DNA of 64,000 nucleotides from Thermodesulfatator indicus DSM 15286 (lineage in GTDB: Bacteria > Desulfobacterota > Thermodesulfobacteria > Thermodesulfobacteriales > Thermodesulfatatoraceae): contig NC_015681.1 in NCBI RefSeq assembly GCF_000217795.1, positions 310,001-374,000 on the forward strand. Reading direction: 5' to 3'. How positions within the stretch are numbered: position 1 is the stretch's first letter; the number at the start of each line of letters is the position of its first letter. The notes beneath the pieces were generated by a model. The model worked only from the letters and a program-made list of their open reading frames with translations. It made no database searches and had not been told where the DNA came from. Positions 59,062-64,000 of this stretch are shown here, piece by piece. Made by a program: the position numbers and the translations under genes.

Positions 59062-61760
59062 GCTGCCTGCGCTTCTTCTTTTTTCCTTTTTAATAGCTCA
59101 GCTAAAGATTCAAGTACTCTGCTTCTTTCAAGTTTCACCTGATATTCGTCAATTCCAGCTTCAAGACCTCGGCGTCGGTCTTCATCACTAGCCAAAGAAG
59201 TAAGGGCTATAATCGGAAGATTGGCAAAGCGTTCGTCACTTCGCACTTGCTTGGCCAGTTCAATACCGGTCATCCTTGGCATTTCAATATCAGTAATCAG
59301 CACGTCAAAAGAGTCTTTCTGGAGTTTTTCCCAGGCATCCAGGCCATCAGTAGCAGTTTCTACTTCATAACCAGAGGAAGCCAAATAATTGGCAATCATT
59401 TGACGGAAAAATGGAGAATCCTCGGCCAGAAGTACTCGATAAGGTCTATCATCTTGAGGGACAACTTTTACGAAGAAATAGGGATCATGCATTTCAATGA
59501 TCTTGTAAACATCTAAGAAAAGCGTCGTACGGTCTTTAATAATCGCCGAACCTAAAACCCCTTCAATTTGATAGAGTTTTTCGTCAAGATCTATTTTAGT
59601 TTGGATACTATCTACGATACGGGACACTAAAAGGGCTACCTCGTTTTCACCCTCAGCAAATACCAACAAATGATATTCTTCCTGTTCAGGCAAGGGTTGT
59701 ATAGGCAGGAAGTTTTCAAGCCGAATAATCGGCATACTACGCCCACGATATTGAATAATCTCTTTACCACCGACAAACTCAAGTTTATCAGCTGAAATCT
59801 TGTCTAAACGAGCCACTAAAGCCAAGGGAATGGCAAATTGTTCTTCAGGAGCTACATTGAAGAGTAAAATGAATTGCTGATCATCTTCGGTGAATGTTTC
59901 GCTTACTATCGTTTCTTTAGCACGATCTACATCCTCGGTCTTAAGGCCAATTTTTCTAGAAATGCCAACTACATCAAGAATAAGAGCCATTTTTCCGTCA
60001 CCCATGATGGTCGCCCCGGCAAAAATGGAAAGGTCTTTGAAATGCTTACCAAGGGGCTTTACTACTATCTCTTCAGAATCCCATATCTCATCTACCACCA
60101 GCCCAAAGTCCATAGCCCCACTAGTAAGAATCACGAGACTTTCTTCTTTATGATTTTCCTCACTGGGTTGTACGCCAAGAATTTTAGAGAGCCTGATTAT
60201 GGGGACCATCTCTCCTCTCAATCTAAAGAATTCAGAATTACCAATCTGATGGATATTTTTACGGGTCTCCTCTGAAAGGCCTACCAGTTCTCTCAAGCTT
60301 ACTTGAGGGATAGCGTAACGTTGACTATTACAGGTAACCACCAAGGCGGGGATAATGGCAAGAGTAAGCGGAATCTTTAGTCTAACAGTTGTTCCTGCCC
60401 CAAGTACAGACTGAATATCTATACTTCCACCAAGTTTTTCTACGTTAGTTTTAACTACATCCATGCCCACACCACGGCCAGAAATGTTAGTGACCTTTTC
60501 CGCCGTGGAAAAACCAGGCCTAAAAATCAGGGCCAAAGCCTCTCGATCACTTAATTTTTCGGCCTCAGAAGGAGAAATTAAGCCTTTTTCAATGGCCTTT
60601 TGTTTTACCTTTTCAACGTCTATACCTCGGCCGTCATCTTCAATTTCTATAACTACTTGGCCCCCTTCATGATAAGCTCGAAGAATCAGCGTACCAGCAG
60701 GAGGTTTACCTACCTGAACTCTAATGTCAGGATCTTCGATACCATGGTCAATAGAGTTACGCACTAAGTGGGTTAGTGGGTCTTTTATGGCATCAATGAT
60801 AGAACGGTCTAGCTCAGTATCAGCCCCCTCTATGCGCAAAGTAACTTTCTTCCCTGTTGAACGGGCAAGGTCTCGCACTATGCGAGGGAACTTATTGAAC
60901 ACATTACCAATAGGCTGCATGCGCGTCTTCATTATCTTTTCTTGAAGCTCAGTAGTTACTAAAGAAAGATTTTGCGTGGCGTTTTGAAGCTCTGAGTCGC
61001 TTAGTCTGGAGGCAATTTGCACCAGCCTGTTTCTGGAAAGAACAAGCTCTCCAGCCAGATTCATAAGCTGGTCAAGAAGTTTGACATCTACTCGTACATG
61101 AGTCTCAGTAAGCTGGACATGAGGAGTTTTATCTGTTTTTGGAGTTGCTTTTTCTTTTTTCTCTGGCTCCTTCTTGGGGGCTGGAACTTTGGCCTCAGCT
61201 TCTTTTTGGGGCTGTTCTTCAGGTTGGGTTTTTTCTTTCTCGGAAGTCTTTTCAGATTTAGGTTGTTCTTCGGTTTTAGCTTTTTCTTCAGGAGAAGTCT
61301 CGGAAGCCTCTTCCGCCTTCGCTTCCTGAGATGGCTTTTTATCCTCCCCTCCCCCTTCAGCTCTTTTGGCCACTTTTTCGGCAAAATTTCGCAAATCCAC
61401 CAGAAATTCAAGATAGGTATCATCTATAGGTTCTTTCCCTGTTTCTTCAAGGGCGGCAATTATGGCCTTAATGTAATCCACCGACTTTAGTAACACGTCT
61501 ATAGTTTCTTCATCAGCTACAACTAATCCGTCACGAAGTTTGGCCAGGATATCTTCAGCAAAGTGGGCAATGGCTTCTAAAGTTTTAAAACCAAAGAAGC
61601 CAGCTGTTCCTTTGATAGTGTGAATAGTTCTAAAAATACTTGATAAAAGCTCTTTGTCTTCTGGCCGCTGCTCAAGTTCAACAAATTCTTCATCTAAACG
61701 TTCTAAATTTTCTTTAGCCTCGGTAATAAAGTCCTTTAGGACATCTTCTTCAAAACTCAT
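59058..61760 (-). CDS. cheA: Hybrid chemotaxis histidine kinase CheA with receiver domain
   Basis: 900 aa. Order: Hpt domain with His47 in FRTIHTIKGTAG; a Glu/Lys/Pro-rich linker (about 135-215); dimerisation (LLDQLMNLAGELVLSRNRL); HATPase with LVRNSIDHGIE, DDGRGID and GRGVGMDVV; one CheW-like domain (about 460-600), a second one (about 630-760); and a C-terminal receiver with Asp in VLITDIEMPRMTG. The double CheW domain plus receiver is as in some type IV pilus or alternative systems and in delta-type flagellar systems. Lacks a separate CheY-binding P2 that I can recognise. Confidence 0.93.
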   Translation of the reverse strand: MSFEEDVLKDFITEAKENLERLDEEFVELEQRPEDKELLSSIFRTIHTIKGTAGFFGFKTLEAIAHFAEDILAKLRDGLVVADEETIDVLLKSVDYIKAIIAALEETGKEPIDDTYLEFLVDLRNFAEKVAKRAEGGGEDKKPSQEAKAEEASETSPEEKAKTEEQPKSEKTSEKEKTQPEEQPQKEAEAKVPAPKKEPEKKEKATPKTDKTPHVQLTETHVRVDVKLLDQLMNLAGELVLSRNRLVQIASRLSDSELQNATQNLSLVTTELQEKIMKTRMQPIGNVFNKFPRIVRDLARSTGKKVTLRIEGADTELDRSIIDAIKDPLTHLVRNSIDHGIEDPDIRVQVGKPPAGTLILRAYHEGGQVVIEIEDDGRGIDVEKVKQKAIEKGLISPSEAEKLSDREALALIFRPGFSTAEKVTNISGRGVGMDVVKTNVEKLGGSIDIQSVLGAGTTVRLKIPLTLAIIPALVVTCNSQRYAIPQVSLRELVGLSEETRKNIHQIGNSEFFRLRGEMVPIIRLSKILGVQPSEENHKEESLVILTSGAMDFGLVVDEIWDSEEIVVKPLGKHFKDLSIFAGATIMGDGKMALILDVVGISRKIGLKTEDVDRAKETIVSETFTEDDQQFILLFNVAPEEQFAIPLALVARLDKISADKLEFVGGKEIIQYRGRSMPIIRLENFLPIQPLPEQEEYHLLVFAEGENEVALLVSRIVDSIQTKIDLDEKLYQIEGVLGSAIIKDRTTLFLDVYKIIEMHDPYFFVKVVPQDDRPYRVLLAEDSPFFRQMIANYLASSGYEVETATDGLDAWEKLQKDSFDVLITDIEMPRMTGIELAKQVRSDERFANLPIIALTSLASDEDRRRGLEAGIDEYQVKLERSRVLESLAELLKRKKEEAQAA

Positions 61761-61818
61761 AACTTCCTCCTTATTAAAGGCCTTTCTTCCTACTATTCGT
61801 TAAGAAACAGAAAAAACT

Positions 61819-62637
61819 TTAACCTTCCCACTGATAGCAAATAGTCCTTCCGATAATCTTGCGTTTAAAACCCTGAGGAAGCCCCTGTGGACTTTCAGTA
61901 GCACCTAAAAACAAATAACCTTTAGGTTTCATCACCCGACTAATATTTTTTAAGACCTTGGCTTTTATTTCTGGAGAGAAATAAATGAGCACGTAACGGC
62001 AAAAGACTACGTCAAACTTACCAAGCGTAGGTGGGAAGGGTTCTACCAGATTTAACTTGCGAAATTGAATCATACGACGGATCTTATCCTGAACCTTCCA
62101 CTTGGCCCCGTTTTGCTTGAAATACTTAACCAAAAAGGTAACAGGAAGCCCACGGTTTACTTCTATCTGTGAGTACTCACCCTTCTGACCTTTTTTAAGG
62201 GCCTCCTGAGATATATCCGTAGCAAGAATCTGGATACGCCAAGAAAGCAGATCAGGAAAATACTCGTGAATGAGCATGGCCAAACTGTAAGGCTCCTGAC
62301 CGGTTGAAGCCGCTGCCGACCAGAATCGTAGCTCTTTTTCCTTTTCCCTTAGCTTCTTTAACTCAGGAATTACCACTTTACGTAAGGCCTCAAAGGGATG
62401 CTGGTCTCTAAAAAAATAGGTCTCATTAGTGGTCATGGCCTCAATAATTTCGTCGCGAAGCTGAGGGGTAAGACGTTTTGAGGCCACCTGATATAATTGA
62501 TCCACATCACGATAATTAAGGGCCCTAGCAAGTTCCCTTAAGCGGCTTTCAATAAGGTATGTCTTTTCTTCCTTTAAAACTATACCGCTATGCTTAAAAA
62601 CCAAATCTGCAAAAAAACGATATACTTCGGGTCTCAT
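61819..62637 (-). CDS. cheR: Chemotaxis protein methyltransferase CheR
   Basis: 272 aa. N-terminal helical domain, then SAM-binding core: EAMTTNETYFFRDQHPFEALR, FWSAAASTGQEPYSLAML, ILATDISQEAL and FDVVFCRYVLIYFSPE. Methylates receptor glutamates. Starts with a 4-base overlap on cheB. Confidence 0.95.
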   Translation of the reverse strand: MRPEVYRFFADLVFKHSGIVLKEEKTYLIESRLRELARALNYRDVDQLYQVASKRLTPQLRDEIIEAMTTNETYFFRDQHPFEALRKVVIPELKKLREKEKELRFWSAAASTGQEPYSLAMLIHEYFPDLLSWRIQILATDISQEALKKGQKGEYSQIEVNRGLPVTFLVKYFKQNGAKWKVQDKIRRMIQFRKLNLVEPFPPTLGKFDVVFCRYVLIYFSPEIKAKVLKNISRVMKPKGYLFLGATESPQGLPQGFKRKIIGRTICYQWEG

Positions 62638-63719
62638 GCTACCTTCCGTTGCAAGAATATTTTCTGAAGAAATAAAGGTATTTCTTGAAGGGGCAGCACA
62701 TAATCAGCAAGACCGGCTTCAACTACCGCCCTTGGCATACCGTAAACCGTAGAAGTAGCTTCATCCTGAGCCACAATAAGAGCTCCGGCCTCTTTCAAAA
62801 CCATGGCTCCTGCAAGACCATCCTGCCCCATTCCTGTAAGCACCATGGCCACACTTCGGCCTCCGTAAACTTTAGCTACTGAGCGAAAAAGAACATCTAC
62901 TGCAGGACGACAGCTATTTTCAGGAGGGCCTTTGTGCAAGTGTATGACCTTAGCCACCCCTCGCTTAACTACCTCCATATGTTGATCACCCGGGGCAATA
63001 AATACCTTTCCAGGCCCTACCGGCACGCCAGCCTGAGCTTCAATGACCTTCAAAGATGAAAGTTGATCAAGTCTTGCGGCCAGCTGAGCTGTAAAAAGGG
63101 GCGGCATGTGCTGCACAATAAGAATAGGAACTGGAAAGCCCGCCGGAAGTTTGGGAATTATTTCGGAAAGGGCTTTAGGCCCTCCAGTAGAAACACCAAT
63201 GGCCACTACTTCTCTTCTTCCAACAATAGGCCTTCGAGGAACGGCTCTTACCGCTGGTTTAACTACTGAAGGCCTTGAAGGGAGTGGCCTTGCCGGTGTT
63301 ACTGGTTTAGTTACTCTAGGAACAGCTGTTTTTATTTTTGGGATGAGCTCTTCTTTTATGCGCTTAATACTTTCATTTAAAGAACTGGTAGAAGGTTTGG
63401 TGACAAAATCAAAGGCCCCTAAAGACAAAGCCTTTATAGTTTCTTTAGCGCCTTTTTCCGTAAGAGTGGAAAACATTATTACCTGAATCTTAGGATAAAG
63501 GCGCTTGAGCTTCTCTAAAGCCGTAAGCCCATCCATAACAGGCATTTCGATGTCAAGAGTAATTACTTCAGGGCGCAAGAGCCTGGCTTTATCAATAGCT
63601 TCCTTGCCGTTTGAAGCTGTGCCAACCAGTTCAATGTCAGGGTCAGCTCTTAGAGCCTCAGAAATAAGGCGACGAATAAGGGGGCTGTCATCCACTATCA
63701 GAACACGAATCTTTCTCAC
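62634..63719 (-). CDS. cheB: Chemotaxis protein-glutamate methylesterase CheB
   Basis: 361 codons from GTG 63719, which overlaps the cheY stop as GTGA; an in-frame ATG at 63740 is an alternative. Receiver domain with VLIVDDSPLIRRL and Asp in ITLDIEMPVMDG. Catalytic triad region: Ser in AIGVSTGGPKAL, His in VQHMPPLFT, Asp in TGMGQDGLAG. A Pro/Arg-rich linker of about 50 residues joins the two. Confidence 0.95.
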   Translation of the reverse strand: MRKIRVLIVDDSPLIRRLISEALRADPDIELVGTASNGKEAIDKARLLRPEVITLDIEMPVMDGLTALEKLKRLYPKIQVIMFSTLTEKGAKETIKALSLGAFDFVTKPSTSSLNESIKRIKEELIPKIKTAVPRVTKPVTPARPLPSRPSVVKPAVRAVPRRPIVGRREVVAIGVSTGGPKALSEIIPKLPAGFPVPILIVQHMPPLFTAQLAARLDQLSSLKVIEAQAGVPVGPGKVFIAPGDQHMEVVKRGVAKVIHLHKGPPENSCRPAVDVLFRSVAKVYGGRSVAMVLTGMGQDGLAGAMVLKEAGALIVAQDEATSTVYGMPRAVVEAGLADYVLPLQEIPLFLQKIFLQRKVA

Positions 63720-64000
63720 AGGGCTTCCTCCATAAGCCAACGGATCTTGGACTCAAGCATTTCTTGATCAAAAGGTTTCATAAGATACTCGTTAGCTCCG
63801 GCCATAATGGCGTCAATTACGCTTTTTTCCTGGTTTTCAGTAGTGACCATCATAATCTTTACGTTATTCCAGCGTGGGTCCTGGCGAACGGTCTTTAAAA
63901 ATTCGTAGCCATTCATCACTGGCATGTGCCAGTCAAGGAGAATAAGGGCGACATCGGGATTTTCCTCAAGCACCTGAAGGGCCTCTTTTCCATTAGCAGC
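63716..64000 (-). CDS. cheY: CheY-type response regulator (5' end outside window)
   Basis: C-terminal part, about 94 codons visible. Phospho-acceptor Asp in LILLDWHMPVMNGYEF, Thr in MMVTTENQ and Lys in YLMKPFD, as in CheY. Reading continues past the window edge (NGKEALQVLEE). It is upstream of, and coupled to, cheB; the operon promoter is not visible. Confidence 0.92.
   Translation of the reverse strand, partial: AANGKEALQVLEENPDVALILLDWHMPVMNGYEFLKTVRQDPRWNNVKIMMVTTENQEKSVIDAIMAGANEYLMKPFDQEMLESKIRWLMEEAL

Noticed and set aside
1-64000. rRNA or tRNA genes and riboswitches
   Set aside because: No stretch with a tRNA-like T-arm, rRNA signature or known riboswitch core was noticed on reading both strands; a covariance scan could not be run.

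Overview
The window looks like chromosomal DNA of an anaerobic, motile, H2-using bacterium, most likely a thermophilic sulfate reducer of the Thermodesulfobacteriota. The reasoning is as follows. There is a Tat-exported group 1-type [NiFe] hydrogenase with maturation genes, a tungstate importer, a small siroheme/[4Fe-4S] protein of the sulfite-reductase kind, a citramalate route to isoleucine, a CooC-type ATPase, a family II pyrophosphatase (useful where sulfate activation releases PPi), and AT-rich, Lys/Glu/Ile-rich coding. The genus is inference only; no rRNA or tRNA gene was seen.

Layout. 1-6711: [NiFe] hydrogenase small and large subunits (minus strand, large subunit cut by the window edge), diverging from a compact hynD-hypC-hypA-hypB-hypF operon. 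6681-14324: minus-strand housekeeping operons (L,D-transpeptidase-panC-panD-rimO; J-domain protein-lysC-cimA-CooC-like). panC appears to start with ATT. 14398-22458: a REP-associated transposase with its GGGGACAGGCAAA repeats, a small sulfite-reductase-like protein, a UvrA paralogue and two radical SAM proteins. 22455-27844: PilZ protein, motB, motA, rpe, a repeat-rich gap and a PilJ-type chemoreceptor; motA and the receptor each carry a sigma-28 promoter.

28100-31786: tungstate regulator and tupABC, with a short repeat element between tupA and tupB. 31783-48096 is the accessory heart of the window. It holds a histidine kinase/NtrC-type regulator pair, two small proteins with a repeated AFAEAGEF motif, an IS110-family element, three universal-stress-protein (USP) genes or more, two TauE/SafE permeases, and a duplicated pair [IT-superfamily permease + tandem USP]. 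A matching composite palindrome and a sigma-54 promoter lie in front of the AFAEAGEF operon and in front of the USP-TauE operon, so the regulator probably controls both. I read this as a sigma-54-controlled anion transport/stress module; its substrate is unknown.

48369-57378: pyrophosphatase, a broken small gene, lptE, psiE-like gene, coiled-coil protein, mutL, miaA, a GGDEF protein, a DUF89 protein and an HNH nuclease. 57690-64000: a chemotaxis operon read right to left, cheY-cheB-cheR-cheA-(DnaJ-like zinc protein)-cheW, cheY being cut by the window edge.

Scattered through the gaps (25.8-26.2, 30.0, 36.0, 44.9, 51.5, 55.5 and 57.5 kb) is a family of MITE-like elements. They have terminal inverted repeats resembling AAGAnCTTTGCAAAAT, an inner arm resembling CACTGCGAGC...GAAGCAGTCTC, and in several copies a core minisatellite of ATGGCTG units.
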